Of a stretch of DNA of 64,000 nt, positions 20,562 through 33,465 are shown piece after piece. The notes below the pieces were generated by a model. It did not search any database. It was not told where the DNA came from and saw only the letters and a program-made list of their open reading frames with translations. The position numbers and the translations under genes were made by a program. Numbering within the stretch: position 1 is the stretch's first letter; every line of letters starts with the position of its first letter. Source of the DNA: Megalonaias nervosa (Eukaryota > Mollusca > Bivalvia > Unionida > Unionidae); assembly GCA_016617855.1 (NCBI GenBank), contig JAECUM010094156.1, positions 1-64,000 of the forward strand, in the 5' to 3' direction.

Positions 20562-22082
20562 TGGATTCTATAGTGTTACGTGTAAGCTCGTACAAAAGTA
20601 ACAAAAGAAAAGAGTGAAGCCATCAAGCTTTGTAAGTTTTAAGAAAATAATTTATTTCCCTAGAAAACAAGATAAAAATATGAAATAGGACTTACGGTTT
20701 GTGAATATAATCCAAACATTAATCCTAGAATTGAAAAATATAAGTCCTATCACTAAACAGTTCTAATTGAATCCAGGTTCGAATCTCGATGAAATTCCAA
20801 TATAGAAGGCTATGACGGCAGATGAGGTCAACAGTTCCTCCTTGAATCACAATTTATAATGTTCTGTTTAGAATTCCAGAGTAAATTTCCACTAAATGTC
20901 TTTGTCCCAGAATTTTAATAAAGAAGAGCACTTGTGTTGTTTTCCAGATAATTTAAATTATTAAATCCCAAAAACTAGATGAACATTAAAACAAACTGGC
21001 ATCAACATCAAAAACACCTTGAGCTCTAAAGGTGTAAAATACGACTGTCAAATCTACTAGAAAACGTCAATTTTAACCAACGATTTTAGATCACATTGTG
21101 GCTCACGTGACGGGGCTACGTGATCACTAATTTGAATTTGATCACTAATTTGAACAGCGCAGTAAAACAAAATGCCATTTAACACGTAGCTTAGAATAGC
21201 CCTATCTAAGAATCAGATTCTCACGCTGAAAATAAATAAAAAAGAAAGGCTGTTTACAACTTAGCTAACGCGTGGGCCGAACATGACCTTGGTAATAGCC
21301 AATCGTTTTCATTCAATGTTTACAAACGCCTCAACCAAGCTGAGCTAAAAATAGTGATAAAGCAACCTTTTACGTTCTACTCAGGTCAACACAGAGAAGT
21401 GAATTGTCCGAAAAAAAGATTCAAATCCAGTGAAAACTATCATTACAATAAAATGTAATGAAACAAAAATAAAATCAAAAAGAATTTAAAACTAACACAC
21501 AAGTAATTTAATTACATATACGTAACAATAGCGAAGCCACTGCATAATAATAAACGAATACCTTGGATACGTAATGAAGTCAATGTTCCGATAGTCGCAG
21601 GTCCTGAGACTAAGTCTGATGCCAAGCTGACACAATGGAGAGGAACGTTGATAAAGCCGAACTCTACTCCCTGAATACTGAAGACTTTTCAGACAAAGCA
21701 AAATACCTGATAGCAAACGACAATGATAAGCTATTATGTTTCTTAAAATTGTATTTGTGATAGGCTTGGCAGAATTAGCAACAGGTGATATAGAACCTTT
21801 CGACATATATGGTTTATAAGTCTACATAACAGAATCAGAATGGGGTTTGTTTGACCCAACTAACAGCTCTGTCTTTATTATGTTGCTTATATTTCAACCT
21901 GTAGCAATTAGGCCAAGAAAGTCTTTCACCGTTAAACAGAGTTAGGTTTCTGTAAACAATTTTAGTTGTTATCTAAGAGAAGTTTTGCTTTTCTCGTTGT
22001 ATTGATTTCCTTTCAGGGAATGCATAAATATACTGGGCACTATATGGCCAGGATGAGGTCATTCAATAATTTTGATATGTAT
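20562..22082. other. non-coding DNA, no gene recognised
   Basis: No convincing gene. The open frame at 21492-21806 (minus) shows no family motif. The expected continuation of the Gypsy integrase interrupted at 8690 is not seen here. Confidence 0.5.
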
Positions 22083-23229
<1,147 letters not shown>

Positions 23230-26200
23230 GTAGTGTACTAGATGGGAGATTGTACACATTTGTAATAATGTATTAGAATGGGGATTGTACATTTTTTAAT
23301 GTATTACAGGCTTGAATGCACACTTTTGTAATAATGTATTTGAGAGGAGATTGTACATTCTTGCAATACGGAATTAGTGTGGAGATTGTGCATTTTTTTT
23401 ATAATGTATTAGAGGGAGATTGTACATTAAGTAATAATGCATTAGAGGGCGGATTAAATATTTGTATAATAATGTATTAGATGGAGATTGTACGTTTTAT
23501 AATAATGTATTAGAGGGAGATTGAACAGTTTATAATAATGCATCAGACGGGAAATTAAATATTTTTATAATAATGTATTAGAGGAAGATTGTAAATTTTG
23601 TAATAATGTATTAGAGGGAGATTGTCCATTTTGTAATAATGTATTAGAGGAAGATTGTCCATTTTGTAATAATGTATCAGAGGGAGACTGTCCACTTTGT
23701 AATAATGCATTAGAGGGAGATTGTCCATTTTTTAATAATCTACTAGAGGGAGAATGTCCATTTTATAATAATGTATTAGAGGGAGATTGTCCATTTTCTA
23801 ATAATGTATTACAGTGAGATTGTATATTTTATAATAATGTATTAGAGGGAGATTGTACATTTTATAATAATGTATAAGAGTGAGATCTTCCATTTTATTA
23901 TAATGTATTAGAGGGAGATTGTACATTTTGTAATAATGTATTAGAGGGAGATTGTAGATTTTATAATAATGTTTAAGAGTGAGATTGTTCATTTTATAAT
24001 AATGTATAAGAGTGAGATTTTCCATTTTATAATAATGTATAAGAGTGAGATTTTCCATTTTCTAATAATGCATTAGAGGGTGATTGTACATTTTTTAATA
24101 ATGTATAAAAGTGAGATTGTACATTTTGTAATAATGTATAAGAGGGAGATTGTACATTTTATAAAAATGTATTAGAGGGAGATTGTACATTTTGTAATAA
24201 TGTGCTAGAGAGAGATTGTCCATTTTGTAATAATTTATGAGGGAGATCGTCCATTTTGTAATAATGTAATAGCGGGATATTGTCCATTTTATAATAATGT
24301 ATTAGAGGGAGATTGTACATTTTCTAATAATATATTAGAGGGAGATTGTACATTTTATAATAATGTATAAAAGTGAGATTGTTCATTTTATAATAGTGTA
24401 TCAGACTGAGATTTTCTATTTTACAATAATGTAAGAGAGTGAGATTTTCCATTTTGTAATAATGTATTACAGGGAGATTGTACATTTTATAATAATGTAT
24501 AAGTGTGATATTGTACATTTTGTAATAATGTATAAGAGGGAGATTGTACATTTTATAAAAATGTATCAGGGGGAGATTGTACATTTTGTAACAATGTATT
24601 AGAGAGAGATTATCCATTGTGTAATAATTTATTAGAGGGAGATTGTCCATTTTGTAATAATGTAATAGAGGGAGAATGTCCATTTTATAATAATGTATTA
24701 GAGGGAGATTGTACATTTTGTAATAATATATGAGGGAGATTGTCCATTTTGGAATAATGTATTAGAGGGAGATTGTACATTTTGTAATAATGTATTAGAG
24801 GGTGATTATCAATTTTGTAATAATGTATTAGAGGAAGATTGTACATTTTGTAACAATGTATTAGAGAGAGATTGCCCATTGTGTAATAATTTATTAGAGG
24901 CAGATTGTCCATTTTGTCATAATGTAATACAGGGAGAATGTCCATTTTATAATAATGTATTAGAGGGAGACAGTACATTTTGTAATAATATATGAGGGAG
25001 ATTTTCCATTTTGGAATAATGTATTAGAGGGAGATTGTCCATTTTGTAATAATGTATTAGAGGGAGATTATCAATTTTTTATAATGTATTAGAGGGAGAT
25101 TGTTCATTTTGTAATAATGTATTGGAGGGAGATTGTACATTTTATAATAATGTATTAGAGTAAGATTGTACATGTTATAATAATGTATTAGAGGGAGATT
25201 GTACATTTTGTAATAATGTATTAGATGGAGATTGTACATTTTATAATAACGTATAAGAGTGAGATTTTCCATTTTATAAGAATGTATTAGAGGAAATTAT
25301 ACATTTTGTAATAATGTACTAGAGGGAGATTGTATATTTTATAATAATGTATTGTTGTGAGATTGTACATTTTATAATAATGCATAAGAGTGAGATTGTT
25401 CATTTTATAACAATGTATAGCAATGAGATTCTCCATTTTATAATAATGTATAAGAGTGGGATTTTCCATTCTGTAATGATGTATTATATGGAGATTTTAC
25501 ATTTAATAATAACGCATAAGAGTGAGATTGTACATTTTGTAATAATGTATTAGAGGGAGATTGTACATTTTGTAATAATGTATTAGAGGGAGATTGTCCA
25601 GTTTGTAATAATGTATTAGAGGGAGATGGCCCATTTTGTAATAATGTATGAGAGGAAGATTGTCCATTTTGCAATAATGTATTAGAGGGAGATTCTATAT
25701 TTTGTAATAATGTATTAGAGGGAGTTTGTACATTTTATAATATTGTATCATAGGGAGATTGTACCTTTTGTAATAATGTATTGGAGGGAGATTTTCCATT
25801 TTGTAAAAATGTATCAAAGGGAGATTGTACATTTTATAAAAATGTATAAGAATGTGTTTCCATTTTGCAATAATGTATTAGAGGGAGATTGTACAATTTA
25901 TAACAATGTATAAGAGTGAGATTTTCCATTTTGTAATAATGTATTAGAGGGAGATTGTACATTTTATTATAATGTATTTGAGGCATATATTTTATAATAA
26001 TGTATTAGAGGGAGATTGTACATTTTCTAATAAAGTATTAGAGGAGGGTTGTATATTTTGCAATAATTTATTCGAGGTAGATTGTACATTTTATAATAAT
26101 GTATAAACGTGAGATTGTATATTTTGTAATAATGTATTAGATGGAGATTGTACCTTTTGTAACAGTGTATTAGAGGAAGATTTTCCATTTTTTAAAAATG

Positions 26201-26804
26201 TATTAGAGGGAGATTGTACATTTTATAATAAAGTATAAGAGTGAGATTTTCTATTTTGTAATAATGTATTAGAGGGAGATTGCACATTTCATAATAATGT
26301 ACGAGTGAGATTTTCAATTTTGTAATATTGTGTTAGAGAGAGAATGTACATTTTATGATAATGTATTAGAGGGAGATTGTACATTTTATAATAATGTATT
26401 AGAGGGAGATTGTACATTTTGCAATAATGTATTAGAGGAAGATTGTACATTTTGTAATAATGTATTAGAGGTGGATTGTACATTCTATAATAATGTCTTA
26501 GAGTGAGATTGTACATTTTATAATAACGTAGTAGAGGGAGATTGTACATTTTGTAATAATGTATTAGAGGGAGATTATACATTTTGTAATAATGTATTAA
26601 AGGGAAATTATACATTTTGTAATGATGTATTAGATGGAGATTGTACATTTTATAATAAAGTATTAGATGGAGATTGTACATTTTGTAATAATGCATTGGG
26701 GGAGATTGCATATTTTATCATAATGTATTAGAGGGAGATTTATCCATTTTATGATAATGTATTAGAGGGAGATTGTACATTTTGTAATGATGTATTAGAG
26801 GGAG
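23230..26804 (+). repeat. 33-bp minisatellite, left part
   Basis: Roughly 108 copies of a 33-base unit (TATTAGAGGGAGATTGTACA plus TTTTGTAATAATG), with common variants GTCCA for GTACA, TATAAT for TGTAAT and TATAAGAGTGAGATTTTCCA. The unit is a multiple of three, so long spurious frames with an 11-residue repeat appear on both strands. The array is cut at 26804/26805 by Polinton copy 2 and resumes in phase-compatible orientation at 45202. Confidence 0.97.
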
Positions 26805-27317
26805 AGTAGTAGATGTATATGAGGTTTCGAAACCAAAGAGGATTTTAGCTCAGAAAACCCCCACCCCCTTAAGAATAAATATATCATGACATTTTTTCAC
26901 CACCTCAGAGACCCCCCTCCCTCAAAAAAACCACCCTCCAACAAATTTTTATCTCAGAAAATGATGATTATTTGAAACCCAAAGGGGATTCTAGGCCAAT
27001 AGAGTTTTTCATATTAGACAAATGAAATATTATATATAATGTATCATTATAATCCAATCCGACATGTTGGATTTGATCTGACAAACAAATTTTGTAAGAG
27101 ATTTAATTCAATCAAATCAGCCTCAAGCTATACTGGTATAAGACCTAAAATAATAAGCGATTGTATTAAAAAAGTTGGTTACCATATATCACTAAAATAT
27201 GGATCAGTGTGGATATTCGCGATTGAAAATGACGAACGAATAAGAGGTTGGGCAGATGATCTAATGATATTTATTGACAATATAGTTGATGCACTTTTTG
27301 ATAAAGATATTTCTAAA
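26805..27317 (+). repeat. left TIR of Polinton copy 2
   Basis: 513 bases nearly identical in reverse complement to 44689-45201. Differences seen are scattered single bases. It contains several CTCAGA phrases followed by C-runs and most of a 97-codon open frame. Confidence 0.95.
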
Positions 27318-27332
27318 TCTGTACAAAATTAG
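27039..27332 (+). CDS. TIR-encoded NUMOD1-like small protein (left copy)
   Basis: 97 residues beginning MYHYNPIRHVGFDLTNKF. The block RFNSIKSASSYTGIRPKIIS followed by SVWIF has the NUMOD1 pattern (a Ser-x-x-x-Ala-Ser helix-turn-helix with a terminal aromatic residue), which in homing endonucleases binds DNA. No nuclease domain is attached. The matching frame in the right TIR (44665-44967) differs by a few substitutions and at the C-terminus, where the TIR ends. Both are open with no frameshift. The stop overlaps the stop of the convergent gene at 27329-27830. Expression is inferred, not shown. Confidence 0.65.
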   Translation: MYHYNPIRHVGFDLTNKFCKRFNSIKSASSYTGIRPKIISDCIKKVGYHISLKYGSVWIFAIENDERIRGWADDLMIFIDNIVDALFDKDISKSVQN

Positions 27333-27830
27333 ACATCTACTACTGTTGTAACCCATATTTTATGAGAATCTTTATCATATCTGCTGACTCTCATTGGCAG
27401 AATATCTGTTAACATACTGTCAATAATACAAAACTCTCGTATTACATCGTCCATATCATATTTTATACCACGTAAATAAGATCGTATCTGATCAAGTAAT
27501 TTTTTATAGGTGATACTTGCTGTTTTACAAGCATTCTTTTAGTTGCAAGTCGAGGTTCAATTTTTTACACGCTGTTGCAAGAGAAACACCAACACCGGAT
27601 ATTATTAACAAAAACGGATTTAATGATGCTCCACTTGAAATTATACCAGAGCTAGTCATTAACAATGGCAAATATGATATTACACGAAGTATTCTAAGGT
27701 AGTATTTATAACATTCTTTTACACACCAGAGGTTTTTGTGATAAAATTTATAATATTGTACTAGCGCGTCAACATCTTGTTTTGGAATTTCTTCTGAAAT
27801 GTGATTGAAATCGATGATATGTTTTTTCAT
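27329..27830 (-). pseudogene. unknown membrane-segment Polinton protein A (copy 2)
   Basis: It starts MKKHIIDFNHISEEIPKQDV and shares about 90 percent of visible residues with the copy 1 gene over the N-terminal 95 residues. The hydrophobic region lies at about residues 52-88 (YLPLLMTSSGIISSG, NPFLLIISGVGVSL), probably one hairpin or two membrane segments. One frame change at about 27540 leads to a helical tail (QIRSYLRGIKYDMDDVIREF) ending at 27329. With that single break it would be about 165 residues. The family is not recognised. It is last in the leftward block, 11 bases beyond gene B. Confidence 0.7.
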
Positions 27831-27841
27831 TATACAATTGT

Positions 27842-29136
27842 TTACACAAAAACAAAAGTTCTGACACCAGCAATTGAATCAAGAAACTCACGAAATTTAT
27901 TATTATTAGGATCAGCTATAAAAATTCTGTATTTGTCATAAAAATCTGACGAAGTATCCTTATATCGTTCATCTGTTAGTACATATTGTTTCTTTAACCA
28001 AGCGTATGAATCAAAACTATTTCCTACTTCAACCGCATACAAATCTGTTTGATTCACCAACTTACTGTAATCGATTTCTGTTTCATCAATATACCCTAAA
28101 ACTAAGCTCAACTGATCTAACGTGAAATTTTTTAGAACAAGATGTTGTCTGATAATTGCATATGCGACTACTAAATTTGCTAACATTAATTTTTTAAGCT
28201 TATCTAGTTCAATTGTAAGAAGACCAACAGCAGAAGCTACTTTTAACATTAATTTTTCATATGGTTTTGTGAGTATTGTTTTAATTTCGTTGTAATAATT
28301 TCGTAGTGACAATTGTCTAGAGTTCTGTAATGATGGGAATGGAATATCGTCTTCTTCATTTATATCATAATAAGAATCAGACTTTACTTCCAACTTTGTT
28401 TGATCGACTACTTCAAAAAACTTTTCTCACTCATCATCACTAAAATTACTAATTTCATCGTCTAAAGTTTTGATTACCTTTAGAGACTTGTTAACAATAA
28501 TCGGATCAAATTTTGGGTCTTTTTACGTATCATTGGCAAAATTGCGTTTAATAATTAACTCTGCGTCTGACGTCATAGTAACGATTTTAACCAAGGTTTC
28601 TTTGTCATTGTAGTACATACCGAGATGTTTAAAAAATATGTAGTTTTGAAAAACTATCATATACATTTTTGTTTCTTTTTATTCTTATTTTCTTAGTTTC
28701 CGCTAGTTTGTCAAGACGAGTATGATTTTTTGTTTATTCGTCTTTCTTCCAATGTTCTTCCACTATAAACTTGTGCTTTTATTAAGTCTGATTTTATTAT
28801 TAAATCTATGTTATACCAATCAAGCTCGAGTAATATTTTTTTAAATATAATTTCGACTTGTTTTTGTTCGTCTAGACAATCATTAGGATGACAGTATCTG
28901 CTTATAATGTCAAAGTTTTCTATTGCTTTTTTCAGTTGTGGTCCTCGCATATGCATGAAACGAATAAAATTAGCAGAATTTCCTGGCAATGTTGAATTGT
29001 CTAATGATTCGATGCCAAGATTTTTCAAACCTTGTAACATTTTTGCCATGTTATTAACAGCTCCAACATCTATTTTAGGGTTAAAAATATTATCATAAAA
29101 TTCTTTCGCAACGGTTATAATTGATGGTTCTGACAT
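27842..29136 (-). pseudogene. unknown helical Polinton protein B (copy 2)
   Basis: It starts MSEPSIITVAKEFYDNIFN, 17 bases after the fibre gene stop. The N-terminal 140 residues are open, the middle (28420-28710) is broken by several stops, and the C-terminal 180 residues are open (NINEEDD-type acidic stretch NEEDDIPFPSLQ, a hydrophobic helix LMLANLVVAYAIIRQHLVLK, and an end at FREFLDSIAGVRTFVFV). Full length would be about 430 residues. Largely helical by composition, no recognised family. Gene order fibre, B, A is the same in both elements, which suggests one functional unit. Confidence 0.7.
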
Positions 29137-29153
29137 TATTTTATAGCATTAGA

Positions 29154-30425
29154 TTAAATTTGATTATCGAGTGTGTATGTTTGAAATGCTGTCAGTCCTG
29201 GAAACGGACGTTCAGCAGCAATAACATAAACTCGAAAATACAAGTACTTGTTAATAGTGTTTTCAGTCGGAATCGTAAAATATTGTGTTGTTGAAATGTA
29301 AATGTTGTGCTATACAATGTTGCCCAATTAATATCATCATTTGATCCTTCCAATCGCCAATTATGAATTCGACCAACGCTAGGGTTTAATCGGCCTCGCA
29401 AATGAAATTGCCAAATAGCAACTGCAGTAGGACATTTGATTTTGATCCAAAAATTTTCGATTTCTCCGTTGGTCGTCCACTCGTGTCTATCAGAGAAAGC
29501 GTAATAAGGATAATTTTCAGGATAAAACGATGATGCGCTTATCTCAAATCCAATTGCTGACTTAAACAATATTGGAATATACCCAACATTATTTTTGGTT
29601 CGTTTTACACTACTAGACAGACTGTCAACATACGCTTTATTTGTCAGATCGTTAGGGTTAACTGGAACGTAAGTCGTCATTATCTTGTTGCCTTTCATGT
29701 TTATATTCCCTGACATCGGTCCATCGGATTTCTTAAAATATGGGTTAAGTTCTTCTTTTAATTGAGCATAACTAATAGCATCAGTGTTATGAGATGGTGA
29801 GGTTATTGGTAATCCAGTTATTTTTGAATTTAATATGGACAGGTCACCTGTCATTGTATCACCGGCTTTGTTAAGCTTATTATTGTCAACAGATTTTAGT
29901 TGTGCATAACTTACAGCTTGTGTTTGATTTAAGTTTTCTGACGGATATACAATCTCTAAATTTATAAAAAAAAAATTCCTGACATGGTGATATTACCTGT
30001 AACTGTTCCACCTATTTATCAAGTTTGTTATCATCAATATACTTCAACTGCAAATAACTTACCGCTTGAGTTTGATTTAAGTTTGCTGGTGGATACCTGG
30101 TCTCCAAATTTATAAAAAAAAATTCCTGACATATCTAAGTTACCGCTTAAAATTCCACCAGATTTATCTAGCTTATTATTGTCGACTAATTTAAGTCGAC
30201 TAATTTAAGTTGTGCTTAACTAACAGCTTGTGTATTAACGACATTTATTGGTGGATAATCTGTTTCTAAATCTAGTACTCGTTGATTTGACATAAACAAG
30301 TTTCCCGTCATTGTGTCGCCGGATTTTTTCAGGTAACCTGATAAATCAATCTTGCCGTCTGTTATTGTTGTACTTACAGCCGATGAATCTCCTACTAATG
30401 TTCCAAATTTTGTATAATAGCTCAT
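29154..30425 (-). pseudogene. phage-tail-fibre-like repeat protein with discoidin-like C-terminus (copy 2)
   Basis: About 424 codons. It starts MSYYTKFGTLVGDSSAVSTT, then repeats of about 42 residues: KKSGDTMTGNLFMSNQRVL, LNKAGDTMTGDLSILNSKI, and SDGPMSGNINMKGNKI, each followed by a proline-containing turn and an Asp-x-Ala-x-Ser-Tyr-Ala-Gln-Leu step; the last ends NPNDLTNKAYVDSL. This is the fibre/collar repeat of tailed phages. The C-terminal part (FEISASSFYPENYPYYAFSD, FWIKIKCPTAVAIWQFHLRG, WRLEGSNDDINWATLYS) looks like a discoidin-type sugar-binding domain. Frame breaks occur at about 30225, 29990-30120 and 29290. The likely role is receptor binding on the virion; this is inference. The first gene of the leftward block. 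Confidence 0.75.
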
Positions 30426-30480
30426 TATTTATCTATTGTCTGACAATTTTTTTTATATAACATAAAATTGTATAACAATA
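30426..30480. promoter_or_regulatory. divergent promoter region of copy 2
   Basis: 55 AT-rich bases between two start codons, containing TATATAACATAAAATTGTATAA close to the ATPase start. The phrase ATAAAATTGTATAACAATAATG is conserved, with small changes, in the 38-base gap of copy 1. Confidence 0.5.
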
Positions 30481-31179
30481 ATGGCAAAATCGTCGATATT
30501 AAACTTTGATCCAGAGCGTTTGGTGAAACATAAACATGAAAACGAACTTCCAGATTGTCATTATCTTATTGTTGGAAGAATTGGATCTGGGAAAACAAAC
30601 TTGCTTATGAATTTACTTCTCGGAGATAATTTTAACTACGATCGCGTTTATATTTACACAATTAATCCACAACAGGATAAGTACGAGCTACTTAACAATT
30701 ATAATGACAAACTTCGTGATGATCTTGAGGCTGATGAAGATTTTTTTATTATCAAACAACCAGAAGAACTTGTTCCAGTTAATCAACTTGATTCGTCCGA
30801 ATACAAGATAGTTGTTTTTGATGATATTCCGCTAAACAACGAGGAAATGAATAAAATAAGATCATATTTTTCATTATCACGTAATAAGAAATGTAATTCT
30901 ATTTATCCCGCCCAAGGTTTTTATAATGTTGACAGATTTATTAGGCGAAATACTGGTTGTTTTATATTATTTCCAGGACTTGACAATGTTGACGTTAGAA
31001 ATATCGCGAACGAACAATGTGGTGATGTAACAAAAGATAAATTTATTGAATTATATCATAAATCGACGGCAAATAAATATGATTTTTTTTTGTTTGATAA
31101 ATTAACAAATGATACGAGTAAAATGTTTGCTGTTCTATTGAAAATATCTACAATAATTTTTATAGAAAATAGTATATAA
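30481..31179 (+). CDS. A32/FtsK-HerA-type genome packaging ATPase
   Basis: 232 residues, fully open. Walker A is GRIGSGKT (about residues 32-39) and Walker B is YKIVVFDDI (about 118-126), followed by SRNKKCNSIYPAQGFYNV, which fits the sensor/arginine region of A32-like ATPases. In the family these motors pump DNA into capsids. Length fits Polinton ATPases. It starts 55 bases from the divergent fibre gene and ends 3 bases before the next ORF. It is the only long core gene of copy 2 with no visible break. Confidence 0.9.
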   Translation: MAKSSILNFDPERLVKHKHENELPDCHYLIVGRIGSGKTNLLMNLLLGDNFNYDRVYIYTINPQQDKYELLNNYNDKLRDDLEADEDFFIIKQPEELVPVNQLDSSEYKIVVFDDIPLNNEEMNKIRSYFSLSRNKKCNSIYPAQGFYNVDRFIRRNTGCFILFPGLDNVDVRNIANEQCGDVTKDKFIELYHKSTANKYDFFLFDKLTNDTSKMFAVLLKISTIIFIENSI

Positions 31180-31182
31180 TTA

Positions 31183-32661
31183 ATGGAAAGACAAGCAAAG
31201 TACAGAAAACATATAGAAAATCTAAAAAAACGTGTTAAATCTAAAGCTGAACTTAGGCAGATGATCCAACAAGCACGACGTGGCCAAGTGGCTGCAGCAG
31301 AAACAACAGCCGCCGCTCTCAAACCAGTTACTGAAGCTTTATTTGGAAAACAACCTGAAACTAAACCATTATCAGAAAAAGAAGTTGAAAAAATACAAGA
31401 AAAAGGTTTACTAGGAATAATCAAAGAACAACAAGAAGCGGCTGCTGGAAGAATTATTGAAAGATCTGAAGAAGAAAAAGAAGATTAGCCGAGGAACTTG
31501 CAGCAAATATAGCTAATCCTGTTGCAAGACAAGCTGAAATAGATCGGCTGATAAATAATCCACTGGAACTTCAACAAAGATTAGCAGAAGCAGCAGTAGT
31601 TAGACCAATTGAAAGAAGGTTAGAAGAAGAACTTAGAAGAGAGAGGGAAATTACAAAAGAAAAAAAGAAGATTTGAATATAATTTAGCAAATATAGATAG
31701 CAAAATAAGAGATGACGAGTATGAAGATTTTAATGAAAAATATAAAGACTTTAAAAATGTGAGAGTATATAATGTTAACAAAGATAAATTTAAAGCCGAC
31801 GAAAAATAAAATAGTAATAAGCATCTTAGCAAAGTAGTTTTAGAAAATAGAAATTACTATAATGACATTAAATTATATCGACATGGAATTATCGCTGATC
31901 TTTATATTAAGGTTATTAATAATATAAGAAATAAACAATACCGTAGTTTTCACTGTAGTGGTTTAGATAAAGAAGCAAAATTATTGGATAAAGGATCAGA
32001 AAAATCAGCATATACACTACAAGCTCCTATAATGACTGAAGAAGATTTACAAAAATCAGTCGAGAAAGATAATGAAGAATATCGTAAAAAATATAAAAAA
32101 CCAAGCAAAACAAGAAATAATGAATTCGGAATATTTTGCTTTTATGGAAGATAATGTCATTTCTGACGTTGATAATATGTATAATTGTAAAGAAGATAAA
32201 TACCAAGATCTCATTAAAAAATTAAATGATATTACAGAAAAAGATATAGGAGTTACAGAGAAATTGATACAGCTGAAATAAAAGATGTTGAAGGACTTTA
32301 TGAAAAAGCTAGAAATGCTGTTATTGCTGGTGTTTTTAAAATTACTGCAATAAAATTTAGAGATAAAGAATATGTTGAAAAAAATAAATTAACTTTTTTA
32401 AAATTGTTTAAAGGTTATGATAATAATCGCTTAAGAAAACTTTTAGAAGAAGAAAGAAAGAAAACAGGAACAGGAGTTAGAATATTTTCATCATTTACTG
32501 AAATGATTGGCAGATTTATGTTATTGATATCATCAAAAGAAGCTGGAAATGTTGGTGCTGAAATTGACAATGAAATTATTGACATACTTGATAATTTGAG
32601 ATCGGAAAATTTATTAACATCTGACGAATACGAAACTTTACATCGCGATTTAATTTTATAA
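31183..32661 (+). pseudogene. coiled-coil protein of the capsid block, broken
   Basis: About 490 codons in several frames: an N-terminal 101-residue open part (MERQAKYRKHIENLKKRVKS, Ala/Glu/Lys-rich), a middle broken near 31488, 31672, 31808 and 32120, and a C-terminal open part ending LLTSDEYETLHRDLIL. The composition is strongly charged and helical, with coiled-coil-like heptads. The family is not recognised. Position between ATPase and penton genes suggests a virion or assembly protein. Absent from copy 1 because of the ATPase-MCP deletion. Confidence 0.65.
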
Positions 32662-32675
32662 AAATATAATAATAA

Positions 32676-33414
32676 ATGTCAGTAACGTTATTACTAGACT
32701 CTGGTCAATCTGATAAAGATAGCGCAAATTTTTCAGTAAAGTATATTCCGCCAATAGAACTAGATCGTGAGAAACAATATGAAATTGGATTAATTTCCTG
32801 TACGTGTTGGAATTCCACAGATAATGTAAAAACTGGAGTAAACGATAAATTTGAATTTACTCATTATTTAACTTTTAGTACATGGAAAACATTTAAAATT
32901 CCACAAGGAGCTTATAATATTGATGAATTAAATAAAATAATAAAAGAACTTATAACAAAAAATAAAGGTATATCTGATAATTTTGAGCTGAAACCAAATT
33001 ATAATACATTACGCGCCAGAATAACATTAAAAAATATAGTAGTTATATTTGATGTAAAAAGTATCGCATCACTGATAGGATTTTATAATCAACTATATCA
33101 TGCTGTTGAAGAACCTGTTACATTTGACGGTATATATCCAGTAAATATAATTGATGTAAACGCAATATTGGTAAATTGCTCTATTGCATCTGGATCTTAT
33201 TCAGCTAAAGGTAGTAAAAGACAAACAATCTACAGTTTTTCACCAGACGTTCCACCAGGTTCTCTTATACAAATTAGAACAAGTTATTTATTATCCGTTA
33301 AACGTTGAAAATCAAATAACAGAAATAAATATGCAATTGACAGATCAGTCTGGACGACAACTGGATTTTAACAATGAAATTGTTACTTATTATTTACACT
33401 TACGCGAACAATAG
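32676..33414 (+). pseudogene. penton-like minor capsid protein
   Basis: About 245 codons. It starts MSVTLLLDSGQSDKDSANFS and has the conserved Polinton block around YEIGLISCTCWNS, FKIPQGAYNIDELNKI and VKSIASLIGF, then PPGSLIQIRTSYLL. A one-base frame change near 33290 leads into VENQITEINMQLTDQSGRQL and LHLREQ at the end. These patterns are those of the single-jelly-roll minor capsid (penton) proteins described for Polintons; the fold is inferred. It follows the coiled-coil gene by 14 bases. Confidence 0.7.
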
Positions 33415-33465
33415 TAAACATATTTCTAAAAGATTTGGTAATAAAATTATGCAACCTAAGATATA

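Noticed and set aside
23798..26711. Long open frames with an 11-residue repeat (LIHYYKMYNLP type) on the minus strand
   Set aside because: They are a by-product of a 33-base repeat lacking stops in one frame. They are interrupted irregularly, occur on both strands and have no start or codon signal.
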